A stretch of 12,995 bases of DNA, from NCBI GenBank assembly GCA_937910385.1, contig CALEPT010000074.1:1-12995 (forward strand), given 5' to 3'. This document shows, piece by piece, positions 1-5,781 of the stretch (position 1 is the stretch's first letter; every line of letters begins with the position of its first letter). The position numbers and the translations under genes were made by a program. This stretch comes from an uncultured Ruminococcus sp. GTDB lineage: Bacteria; Bacillota; Clostridia; Oscillospirales; Ruminococcaceae. The notes under the pieces are model-generated. The model did no database searches, was not told the origin of the DNA, and saw only the letters and a list, made by a program, of their open reading frames with translations.

Positions 1-162
1 ATTGTTCTCTTTTTTGTTGCCCTTAAATTTGACCGACCTTACGGATTCAGGGAATTAGTAAGCAGCGGCGAGATACAGAGCTTCAAAGTTGGAAAGAATA
101 TAAGGATACCGAAGATAAAAGTTATTGAATACATACTCGGAGCAAGGAGGTGCTGCCTATGA
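1..162 (+). CDS. Excisionase-like DNA-binding protein, C-terminal part (5' end cut by window edge)
   Basis: A frame is open from base 1 to a TGA at 160-162, with no ATG inside the window, so the gene starts to the left. The readable C-terminus contains SSGEIQSFKVGKNIRIPK, followed by a VIEYILG stretch. This strongly resembles the second half of the small helix-turn-helix/MerR-like excisionase domain, where an SG-[EK]-[IL] turn and a F-K-[IV]-G wing are followed by a basic I-P-K strand. The first 16 residues (IVLFFVALKF...) fit this domain less well and may not be true coding sequence. The TGA overlaps the ATG of the recombinase gene (ATGA, 159-162), so the two are probably translationally coupled in a xis-int operon. 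Such proteins bind attachment-site arms and steer the recombinase toward excision. The family call is by motif recognition only. Confidence 0.6.
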   Translation: MVLFFVALKFDRPYGFRELVSSGEIQSFKVGKNIRIPKIKVIEYILGARRCCL

Positions 163-1373
163 AAAATGTGACGGGAAGTCTGCAAACCAAGCGCGGCAAG
201 TACTATGCTGTGCTGAATTTATACGACCACACAGGTAAACGAAAACAGAAATGGGTATCCACGGGATATGAGATCAGAGGTAATAAGAAAGCTGCGAAAG
301 CCTTCCTTGACGAGCTGCTTGTAGCTTACAACAAGAAACAGCAGGCGGCACTGAAAGTTATCTCAAAGATGAAACACCCCGAGCAGTTTATAAAGGAGCA
401 GAGCCGAATAATGGCTTTGCCCCTGTTTTTATACATCGAAGAATGGATCGACCACTCGTCCGCGAAGCTCCAGCCGACTACTATTGATGGTTACAGACAG
501 CTCTGTGGCGGAAGGATACGGACGTTCTTCGAGAGTCGCGGAACTACCGTTTATGATCTCACAGGAGAGGATCTGAACGAGTTCTATGCTTACCTTGCAA
601 GGCAGGGACTGAAAGGTGCTTCTCAGCAGAGGTATCACGGACTGATACATTCCGCATACAGCTTTCTTATGAAGCACCAGTACATTGACAGCAATCCCTG
701 TGATTTCGCCGACCGTCCAAAGGCTGATAAGTACCGCGGAGCGTACTATAATCAGTCGGATCTGACGGAATTGTTCCGTGCTGCGAAAGAGAGCGAGATA
801 TACATTCCCGTGCTTCTTGCGGCATATTACGGACTTCGCCGCAGCGAGGTCCTTGGTATCAAGTGGAGCAATATCGACTTTGGGAACGGCACTATCCGTA
901 TTGCTCACAAGGTCGTGGAGCAGAAGGTAGACGGCAAATACCAGACAGTCGGTCACGACAAAATGAAAACGGAGTCCAGCAACAGGATACTTCCGCTGAT
1001 GAAGGAAGTGGCAATGGCACTGCGGAGGCTGAAGCTCCACCAGGACGAGCAGCGCCGTTTATGCGGAAATTCCTACGTTCACGAATACGATGACTATGTC
1101 TGCGTGAATGAGATTGGTCAGCTTCTCAGACCAAACTATGTCACGGCAAAATTCAGTGAGCTGCTGAAAGAAAACGGCTTGAAGCACATACGCTATCATG
1201 ACCTCCGCCATAGCTGTGCCAGCCTGCTTCTTGCAAACGGAGTGCCGATGAAAGAGATACAGGAGTGGCTGGGACACTCGAACTATCGCACAACAGCCGA
1301 CGTTTATTCTCATCTTGATTTCAGCAGCAAGGAGCATTCTGCGGAGATAATCTCCCATGTACTGGCGGTGTGA
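159..1373 (+). CDS. Tyrosine recombinase / integrase, first of a tandem pair
   Basis: This is a 404-residue site-specific recombinase of the phage and conjugative-element integrase family. Residues 1-60 look like an arm-type DNA-binding domain (G-KYYAVLNLYD, then KAAKAFLDEL), about 90-190 like the SAM-like core-binding domain, and about 200-390 the catalytic domain. The catalytic residues are all visible: R227 (GLRRSE), H347 and R350 (HDLRH), H373 (WLGHS) and nucleophile Y383 (VYSHLD). The ATG at 159 is chosen over the in-frame GTG at 150 because AAGGAGG (144-150) lies 8 bases before it and because the GTG overlaps that ribosome binding site. It overlaps the upstream excisionase-like frame by 4 bases. 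It aligns over its full length with the recombinase at 1990-3210 with more than half of residues identical by eye. No terminator separates it from the next promoter. Confidence 0.93.
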   Translation: MKNVTGSLQTKRGKYYAVLNLYDHTGKRKQKWVSTGYEIRGNKKAAKAFLDELLVAYNKKQQAALKVISKMKHPEQFIKEQSRIMALPLFLYIEEWIDHSSAKLQPTTIDGYRQLCGGRIRTFFESRGTTVYDLTGEDLNEFYAYLARQGLKGASQQRYHGLIHSAYSFLMKHQYIDSNPCDFADRPKADKYRGAYYNQSDLTELFRAAKESEIYIPVLLAAYYGLRRSEVLGIKWSNIDFGNGTIRIAHKVVEQKVDGKYQTVGHDKMKTESSNRILPLMKEVAMALRRLKLHQDEQRRLCGNSYVHEYDDYVCVNEIGQLLRPNYVTAKFSELLKENGLKHIRYHDLRHSCASLLLANGVPMKEIQEWLGHSNYRTTADVYSHLDFSSKEHSAEIISHVLAV

Positions 1374-1375
1374 GG

Positions 1376-1404
1376 TTGACATAATCAGTGTGGTGATGTA
1401 TAAT
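1376..1404 (+). promoter_or_regulatory. Consensus vegetative promoter of the 132-aa gene
   Basis: TTGACA (1376-1381) and TATAAT (1399-1404) are separated by exactly 17 bases, a perfect consensus sigma-A promoter. The -35 box begins only 2 bases after the recombinase stop codon. Transcription should start near 1411, giving a leader of about 28 bases with AGGAG (1428-1432) before the ATG at 1439. Confidence 0.85.
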
Positions 1405-1438
1405 CTAAGTAAGAAAAATCGGAATTTAGGAGTGCTCT

Positions 1439-1837
1439 ATGATTGAAATTCGATATTCAAAGTCTGAAGCAGGACTTGATAATATTTTTGATTTGTTCCA
1501 TATAAGCGACTATATTCCTATGCCATTGACGGAACAACGAAACGAGGGAACTGAGCTGAAATTCTATTTGTCATTGTTCCAAAGGTTTAATATGTTGGAT
1601 ACCCCCGAAACTGGTGTTACATTAATGTGGAATACCTATTTCAATTGTCGATTCAATGATTATGCTTTCAAAATGATATATGATAATGACTATGATATAG
1701 TAAGTTTTGCTGTTGATAAAAAGTGTATTGAACAAAGACGTCTTATAGCAGAATCAATTAAATCTTTAGTTGAAAAAGAAGGGCTAAATACGAAGGTTGA
1801 TCCTCGATATGGAATTATAGACTTAAATCCCTTTTAA
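1439..1837 (+). CDS. Hypothetical 132-aa protein between the twin recombinases
   Basis: I do not recognise this protein. It has 132 residues, is acidic and aromatic-rich, and shows no signal peptide, membrane segment or cysteine motif. It looks cytosolic, with an aromatic middle (LMWNTYFNCRFNDYAF) and a charged helical C-terminus (IAESIKSLVEKEG). The ATG at 1439 has AGGAG 6 bases upstream and a perfect promoter before that. A terminator follows 9 bases after the stop, so the gene forms a complete single-gene unit. Its base use is clearly more AT-rich than the two flanking recombinase genes, which suggests a separate origin. Small cargo proteins in such positions can be regulators, immunity-type or phage-exclusion proteins, but nothing in the sequence decides this. 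Confidence 0.8.
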   Translation: MIEIRYSKSEAGLDNIFDLFHISDYIPMPLTEQRNEGTELKFYLSLFQRFNMLDTPETGVTLMWNTYFNCRFNDYAFKMIYDNDYDIVSFAVDKKCIEQRRLIAESIKSLVEKEGLNTKVDPRYGIIDLNPF

Positions 1838-1846
1838 TACTGAAAG

Positions 1847-1879
1847 CCGGAAAGCTAACCACTTTCCGGTTTATTTTTT
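1847..1879 (+). terminator. Rho-independent terminator after the 132-aa gene
   Basis: CCGGAAAG (1847-1854) pairs with CTTTCCGG (1862-1869) across a 7-base loop. The stem can be extended by A-T and G-T pairs. TTTATTTTTT (1870-1879) follows. It closes the cargo gene's transcription unit before the promoter of the second recombinase. Confidence 0.85.
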
Positions 1880-1922
1880 GCTCCCGCAAATGTGTCTGAA
1901 ATCTTAATTCTGAGTCCGAATA

Positions 1923-1951
1923 TTGCTTTTCGGGACAGGTTGTGGTATACT
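1923..1951 (+). promoter_or_regulatory. Promoter of the second recombinase gene
   Basis: TTGCTT (1923-1928) and TATACT (1946-1951) are separated by 17 bases. A TG one base before the -10 box (TGGTATACT) makes it an extended -10 promoter. The start would be near 1958, about 32 bases before the ATG at 1990. Confidence 0.65.
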
Positions 1952-1989
1952 GTAGTCGCTGAAGCGGATTTCCGAAACAGGAGGTAAAA

Positions 1990-3210
1990 ATGAAAGAAGT
2001 AACAGGAAATCTGCAAGTAAAAAACGGCAAGTACTATGTGCTTGTGAATCTGTACGACCGCAGCGGCAAGCGTTCCATAAAGTGGGTCGCACTGGGACTG
2101 GACGCAAGAGGCAACAAGAAAGCTGCCAAAGCCCGTATGGCGGAGGTGTTGGAGGAGTACAACCGCAGTCAGAGGAAGCTGCTGAGGACTATCAGCAAGA
2201 AGAAAGCTCCCGAGAAGTTCATTCAGCAGCGAGAGCAGGTGCAGTATCAGACGCTGACGGAGTTCCTCACTGACTGGATAAACCTGTCGTCAGGCAGGCT
2301 TCAGCCGTCCACGATAGACGGCTATATGAAAATGGTGAACGGCAGGATAACCGAGTTCTTCGGGAACAGCGGTATAACGATAGGTGACCTTGCCGGCGAG
2401 GACCTTAACGACTTCTATGCCTATCTTGAAGACTCCGGCTTGTCGGGAGCGTCAGCTTTGCGCTATCACGGACTTATCCATGCGGCATTCAGCTATGCGG
2501 TGAAAAAGGAGCTCCTCGACGATAATCCCTGCGACCACGCAGACCACCCGAAGAGGGAGCGCTACCGAGCCTCATTTTACAGCGAGGACGAGCTGAGAGA
2601 CCTGCTTATTGCGGCGAGGGAGAGTCCCATATACATTCCTATAATGCTTGCGGCTTACTACGGACTCAGGCGCAGCGAGGCTCTCGGGCTGAAATGGAGC
2701 AACATTGACTTCCAGTCCAAGACCATTTCCATATCACACAAGGTCATTGAGGCTAATGTGGACGGCAAATATCAGGCAAAGGGCTTCGACAGAATGAAGA
2801 ACCAGTCCAGCAACAGGACACTTCCGCTCATTGAGGACGTCGAAAATGAACTGCTTTCCCACAGACAGCAGCAGTCTATGAATGCGGCAGTTCTTCGAGG
2901 TGCATACTGCCATGACTGCGATGATTACGTCTGCACTGATGCCACAGGTCATCTTATGCGTCCGAACTTCATATCAGTGCAGTTCGGAAAGCTGCTCAAG
3001 GACAACGGATTCCGCCACATACGTTACCACGACCTGCGTCACACCTGTGCAAGCCTGCTCTTGAAGAACGGTATACCCATGAAGGCGATACAGGAGTGGC
3101 TGGGACACTCAACATTCGAGGTAACAGCCAACATTTATGCTCATCTGGACTACTCCAGCAAGGAGAGCTCGGCGGCAAAAATGGCACAGCTGCTTGCAAT
3201 TAACGAATAA
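1990..3210 (+). CDS. Tyrosine recombinase / integrase, second of a tandem pair
   Basis: This is a 406-residue integrase of the same family and layout as the one at 159-1373: arm-binding domain (about 1-60), core-binding domain (about 90-190) and catalytic domain (about 200-390). The catalytic residues fall at the same numbers, R227, H347, R350, H373 and Y383 (IYAHLDYSS), so both copies look active. AGGAGG (1979-1984) precedes the ATG by 5 bases. The gene has its own promoter and ends 133 bases from the 3' end of tRNA-Trp, to which it points. This is the usual place of the integrase that uses that tRNA as its attachment site. The C-terminal 12 residues and the region around residues 285-310 differ most from the first copy. 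Whether the two act as a heteromeric pair or are a duplication with diverging specificity cannot be told from sequence alone. Confidence 0.93.
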   Translation: MKEVTGNLQVKNGKYYVLVNLYDRSGKRSIKWVALGLDARGNKKAAKARMAEVLEEYNRSQRKLLRTISKKKAPEKFIQQREQVQYQTLTEFLTDWINLSSGRLQPSTIDGYMKMVNGRITEFFGNSGITIGDLAGEDLNDFYAYLEDSGLSGASALRYHGLIHAAFSYAVKKELLDDNPCDHADHPKRERYRASFYSEDELRDLLIAARESPIYIPIMLAAYYGLRRSEALGLKWSNIDFQSKTISISHKVIEANVDGKYQAKGFDRMKNQSSNRTLPLIEDVENELLSHRQQQSMNAAVLRGAYCHDCDDYVCTDATGHLMRPNFISVQFGKLLKDNGFRHIRYHDLRHTCASLLLKNGIPMKAIQEWLGHSTFEVTANIYAHLDYSSKESSAAKMAQLLAINE

Positions 3211-3215
3211 AATAA

Positions 3216-3251
3216 GTCCTGCACAGAACTTTTGACAGTTCCGCACAGGAC
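3216..3251. repeat. Imperfect palindrome with embedded direct repeats, candidate recombinase binding site
   Basis: GTCCTG (3216-3221) and GAAC (3226-3229) mirror GTTC (3238-3241) and CAGGAC (3246-3251), with matched 4-base internal gaps and an 8-base centre. The same stretch also reads as two direct copies of a GCACAG(A/G)AC word (3221-3229 and 3243-3251). It sits just after the recombinase stop codon, where attachment-site arm or core elements are expected. The binding role is inferred. Confidence 0.45.
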
Positions 3252-3264
3252 GCACAAAATATCC

Positions 3265-3286
3265 AAGTGTTAGAAAAGTGTTAGAA
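3265..3286 (+). repeat. Perfect tandem 11-bp direct repeat, candidate arm-type site
   Basis: AAGTGTTAGAA occurs twice without a gap (3265-3275 and 3276-3286). It lies between the recombinase gene and the tRNA-Trp 3' end. Paired short direct repeats near the crossover site are typical arm-type sites for the N-terminal domain of integrases of this family. The repeat is seen directly; the function is inferred. Confidence 0.5.
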
Positions 3287-3309
3287 ATGAACAGCCGTTC
3301 ATAAATGGC

Positions 3310-3343
3310 AAATGCCGTAAACGGCGAGTTTACGGCATTTTTT
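3310..3343 (+). terminator. Rho-independent terminator of the second recombinase gene
   Basis: AAATGCCGTAAAC (3310-3322) pairs perfectly over 13 bp with GTTTACGGCATTT (3328-3340) around a 5-base loop, giving a run of six T (3338-3343). The T run touches the encoded CCA end of the tRNA on the other strand. For minus-strand tRNA transcripts the same stem starts right after the CCA, but the tail is poor in U, so it is less convincing in that direction. Confidence 0.8.
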
Positions 3344-3380
3344 GGCAGGGGCAGAAGGACTTGAACCCTCGGCACGCGGT
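3343..3380. other. Candidate attachment junction in the 3' part of tRNA-Trp
   Basis: Tyrosine recombinases of this type commonly cross over within the T arm or anticodon arm of a tRNA and leave the tRNA intact. The integrase gene, short direct repeats and tRNA 3' end occur here in that order, so the junction should lie within the 3' half of the gene. No second copy of this segment is present in the window, so the other end of the element would be to the left, outside it. Confidence 0.4.
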
Positions 3381-3418
3381 TTTGGAGACCGCTGCTCTAC
3401 CAACTGAGCTATACCCCT
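3343..3418 (-). tRNA. tRNA-Trp (anticodon CCA)
   Basis: Read on the minus strand, the gene starts at 3418. Its acceptor stem AGGGGTA pairs with TGCCCCT, the D arm is TAGCTCAGTTGGTAGAGCA-like, and the anticodon stem GCGGT/ACCGC encloses loop CTCCAAA. That gives anticodon CCA for UGG codons. The T arm contains GGTTCAAGTCC, the discriminator base is G, and CCA is encoded (3343-3345). A consensus promoter precedes it. Its 3' end faces the recombinase genes, which suggests it serves as the integration target. Confidence 0.97.
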
Positions 3419-3458
3419 ATAAAACAGTAACCAATGCAAACTTAATCACAACACAATA

Positions 3459-3487
3459 ATTATACCACAGGACAAGTGAAATGTCAA
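3459..3487 (-). promoter_or_regulatory. Consensus promoter of tRNA-Trp
   Basis: On the minus strand, TTGACA (complement of 3482-3487) and TATAAT (complement of 3459-3464) are 17 bases apart, and TG one base before the -10 box adds an extended -10. Transcription would start near 3452, about 34 bases before the tRNA 5' end. Confidence 0.85.
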
Positions 3488-4359
3488 TATCTCATATAAA
3501 TATTTATTTTTTAACTTTAATTAAAGAGCAGTTTTATAGATTTAAAGTGGTATGCATATCACTATTGACCTCACTCTGCACTCAATTCTATGATTAATCA
3601 GAATATGCAAAATTAATCTATGGCTGCTGTTCCTGCGATCATATAAATATAGCAATAAGGGTATAGAATAAAGTCAGCGAATAAAAGATTTTTTTGCAAG
3701 ATATACTCCGTAGGAGCTTCCGCTATTTTCATACTCTGCAAAGGCGTAGGCTCCCATATCCCTAAGGAAAGTCGATGAAGGAGCGAAATCATGAGGGAAC
3801 ACGATATAATAGCACGCTGCTCCGCGAGTTCAAAAACGGTAGGCATAGCCCCCACAAAAATTATATCTCCGCAGATTTCGGGAGTAAATCACTTGAAATC
3901 TGCGGAGTATTGTGATATAACAAGTATAGAATAAGGCAATACGCCTGACTGCTTGAAAAGGCGGTCGCTATGGAAGTGCCTGCCATCGCAACATCGGTTG
4001 ATGTGGAAGTGGCTATTGCATCAGCCATTTATCTCAATATCGGAGGGAGTGCGTTCAACAGGGAATGGCAAGAGGTTTGTCCCATCGGGACGGAGGGGTG
4101 TGGGCTTTACCAACTGGACTTCACTGTTCAATGAATCATCGCCTTTCTTTGGTATTTTATAAAGCACTTAATAATTGTGGCGGTCAGCAGAAAACAAAAC
4201 TGTATGCCGAGGTGCATGATGATTATGTGCTTGTTGGGAAGTTCGACCAGCAACGTAAAGTTTTTACGAAACAAATGCAGGATAGGGCGTAAATGACTGT
4301 CTGCTCAGAGAATGTCACGCCTTGATCGCAAAAGAATAATGGTGATGAAAATACAAAGA
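3488..4359. other. Long stretch without a recognisable gene; possible decayed coding remnants
   Basis: No frame here is convincing. Three weak candidates are visible. One plus-strand frame at 3791-3934 (47 residues) has AAGGAG 7 bases before its ATG. A second plus-strand frame at 3970-4134 (54 residues, beginning MEVPAIATSV) has weak AAGG spacing. A third stretch at about 4198-4292 ends in HDDYVLVGKFDQQRKVF. The third stretch is in a different frame from 3970-4134 and looks coding-like, so this could be a frameshifted remnant of one older gene. A minus-strand frame at 3613-3855 (80 residues) overlaps the first of these and has no clear ribosome binding site. I recognise none of them. Confidence 0.35.
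3867..3907. repeat. 12-bp inverted repeat with 17-base loop
   Basis: CTCCGCAGATTT (3867-3878) is mirrored perfectly by AAATCTGCGGAG (3896-3907). No T run follows on the plus strand; on the minus strand a weak AATTTTT follows 4 bases later. It could be a poor terminator or a remnant of a palindromic repeat. Confidence 0.5.
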
Positions 4360-4368
4360 TGATATAAT
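4360..4368 (+). promoter_or_regulatory. Possible extended -10 promoter upstream of the hairpin train
   Basis: TGATATAAT at 4360-4368 is a consensus -10 box with the TG extension, but no good -35 box lies 16-18 bases upstream. If active, transcripts would start near 4375 and run through the hairpin train (4422-4642) into the deaminase gene, giving a structured leader of about 300 bases. Confidence 0.3.
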
Positions 4369-4421
4369 AGAGTAATTTACGATGTTATAATTTTATAAAT
4401 TTACTTATTAATGTCTGCTCA

Positions 4422-4642
4422 ACAACTAAAAATTGGCTTAATATAGCTTTTAAAGCCAATTTTTAGTTGTCAAAGTGCAAGAAAAACTATCAATATCTTT
4501 GTTTTTTCTTGCACTTTGTTTTGCCCTTTAGGGCAAAATGAGCTTGACATCAAGAAATGTGACGCGCAAATTCCCTATATTATAAAGAATTTGCGCTCCC
4601 CGAACGAAGTTCGGGGCAATAACCGCCTTACGGCGGTTATTG
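4422..4642. repeat. Train of six perfect hairpins upstream of the deaminase gene
   Basis: Six consecutive perfect inverted repeats fill 221 bases. H1: 4422-4439 with 4453-4470 (18 bp). H2: 4471-4486 with 4503-4518 (16 bp). H3: 4519-4526 with 4531-4538 (TTTTGCCC/GGGCAAAA). H4: 4564-4573 with 4587-4596 (GCGCAAATTC/GAATTTGCGC). H5: 4598-4605 with 4609-4616 (CCCCGAAC, loop GAA). H6: 4617-4627 with 4632-4642 (CAATAACCGCC, loop TTAC). H1, H2 and H3 abut without a single spacer base. H5 abuts H6, and one base separates H4 from H5. A TTGACA at 4544-4549 lies in the only gap, without a matching -10 box. None has a clear terminator T run except possibly H2. The train could be a structured RNA leader, a replication or recombination structure, or a composite repeat. 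Confidence 0.75.
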
Positions 4643-4672
4643 AGGACACATTTATTATAAGAGGATGATTTT

Positions 4673-5338
4673 ATGTGGAATGATTTATGTAAACAGTGGC
4701 AAATGGAATTTGCGGAGGCATGGAGCGCCTTTTGTGAGGGGAATATACCGATAGGTGCGGCTCTCTTTGATGAAAATGACGAATTAGTTCTGAAAGATCA
4801 TAATCGTGCAAATCTGCCCGAAACAGTCAATCGCCGCATTGCGCATGCGGAAGCAAACCTTTTGAGGCGGCTTGATATGTCAAGATTTGATCCAAAGAAA
4901 CTGACGCTATATACAACTATGGAGCCTTGTGCAATGTGCATTGGAACTGCATCTGTGTCGAATATCAGGCATTTACGTTCAGCAGCACATGATCCTCATT
5001 GCGGAATGTTACATCTCATTGATACCGAACCATATTACATTGACAAGGCTCTTGACTATGTACTTGAAAGCGGTGATCTTGAACTTGTTCAGCTAACTGT
5101 ACAGAGTTACTATGAACTCAGATGTATAGAATTCGGCTCAAGCAGCTATATGCTCGATTCTTTTCAAAGACAATGTCCTGAAGCCGCTGAGATCTCCAAA
5201 AAGCTCTACAAAAACAAGCTTCTTGATAGCTTCGCAAAAACCGGTACGGATTTTGGAGAAGTTTTTGATCTTATTATTTCTATGAAAAAAACAGTAAATC
5301 ACAAGCATCGAATCAGGAATTTTGGTGTACGTGAATAA
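4673..5338 (+). CDS. TadA-like zinc-dependent nucleoside/nucleobase deaminase with C-terminal extension
   Basis: This 221-residue cytosolic protein belongs to the cytidine deaminase fold. Residues 10-125 carry the core: IPIGAAL (25-31), the zinc and proton-shuttle motif HAE (H58, E60), and EPCAMC (C86 and C89 as the other zinc ligands) after the strand LTLYTTM. A D-P-H-C-G-M segment follows, where TadA-type proteins carry a glycine-rich turn. The catalytic set is complete, so hydrolytic deamination is likely. The substrate (tRNA adenosine, guanine, cytosine or a modified base) is not determined. TadA is usually 150-170 residues, so about 60 C-terminal residues here, helical and basic at the end, are extra. 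AAGAGGA (4659-4665) lies 7 bases before the ATG. Hairpin trains bracket the gene, and no partner gene is close enough to form an operon. Confidence 0.85.
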   Translation: MWNDLCKQWQMEFAEAWSAFCEGNIPIGAALFDENDELVLKDHNRANLPETVNRRIAHAEANLLRRLDMSRFDPKKLTLYTTMEPCAMCIGTASVSNIRHLRSAAHDPHCGMLHLIDTEPYYIDKALDYVLESGDLELVQLTVQSYYELRCIEFGSSSYMLDSFQRQCPEAAEISKKLYKNKLLDSFAKTGTDFGEVFDLIISMKKTVNHKHRIRNFGVRE

Positions 5339-5542
5339 GGTCGTCCTGATGTATGAGTATATGGTTTAAGTCTTATCATACAAATCACAAGGTGAAGACC
5401 ATTATTTTATGCGGATCGCAGAATAGTGTTGTGGCAAAAATGCATATGTTTACGGATCTGTTTTGTCAGAGCCTTAAAGATACAGCTTCGACAGTTTCTT
5501 CCGGGGCGTTTATGAGATATACCCATTTAATAGATAGTTTTT
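5339..5542. other. Intergenic stretch without a recognisable gene
   Basis: An open frame runs here from 5353, but it continues through the palindromic element, a terminator and an antisense tRNA gene, so it is not credible as a whole. Its first part (KVKTIILCGSQNSVVAKM...) could be a remnant. There is no good ribosome binding site, and no terminator is visible directly after the deaminase gene. Confidence 0.4.
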
Positions 5543-5725
5543 TATACTCTGCGCTATTGCAAAATATCTATCAAGATATTTTGCAATCTGCCGCCAATGA
5601 CGGCAGACGGCGCTTGCACCGTGAGCGCTCTGCTTATACTGCCTCTTCAAAGCCGCTCAGCGGCTTTGTGGCTGCTTTGCAGCCTGCAAATGTACAATGC
5701 ACATTTTGCAATAGAGGCAAGTATA
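5543..5725. repeat. Palindrome-rich mobile-type repeat (MITE/REP-like), copy A
   Basis: The ends are inverted: TATACTCTGCGCTATTGCAA at the left matches the complement of the right end (TATACTTGCCTCTATTGCAA), followed by AAAT in both, with about four mismatches. Inside are linked hairpins. These are TTGCAAAATATC/GATATTTTGCAA (5557-5568, 5575-5586), TCTGCCG/CGGCAGA (5587-5593, 5601-5607), GCGCT/AGCGC (5610-5614, 5624-5628), CAAAGCCGC/GCGGCTTTG (5648-5656, 5660-5668) and GGCTGC/GCAGCC (5670-5675, 5679-5684). TGCAAATGT/ACATTTTGCA (5685-5710) is imperfect. There is no coding content. The left 53 bases recur with four changes at 12941, so this is a dispersed repeat. Confidence 0.75.
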
Positions 5726-5730
5726 TAAAC

Positions 5731-5763
5731 AAAAACGCATCTCAGCAGCTGAGATGCGTTTTT
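5731..5763. terminator. Bidirectional terminator next to tRNA-Gln
   Basis: AAAAACGCATCTCAG (5731-5745) pairs perfectly with CTGAGATGCGTTTTT (5749-5763) around a 3-base loop, with T-rich tails on both strands. It lies 18 bases after the tRNA-Gln 3' end and so most likely ends that minus-strand transcript. It may also stop plus-strand transcripts from the deaminase side. Confidence 0.85.
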
Positions 5764-5781
5764 GCTGCACGAACATCGTGC

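Noticed and set aside
429..1040. A long minus-strand frame inside the first recombinase gene
   Set aside because: It is antisense to a confidently assigned recombinase and has no start signals; it is a codon-bias shadow.
3613..3855. An 80-residue minus-strand open frame
   Set aside because: No ribosome binding site or promoter is visible, and it overlaps another weak frame on the plus strand; I keep it only as part of the undefined region.
3770..3930. RNase P or other housekeeping RNA suggested by AAGGAAAGTC near 3764-3773
   Set aside because: The flanking conserved parts of RNase P, SRP, tmRNA and 6S RNA are absent.
4544..4549. TTGACA as the deaminase promoter -35 box
   Set aside because: No -10 box lies 16-18 bases downstream; the nearest TATATT and TATAAA are 26 or more bases away, inside a hairpin loop.
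4422..4642. CRISPR array
   Set aside because: The hairpins differ from each other in sequence and length; there is no repeated unit with regular spacers.
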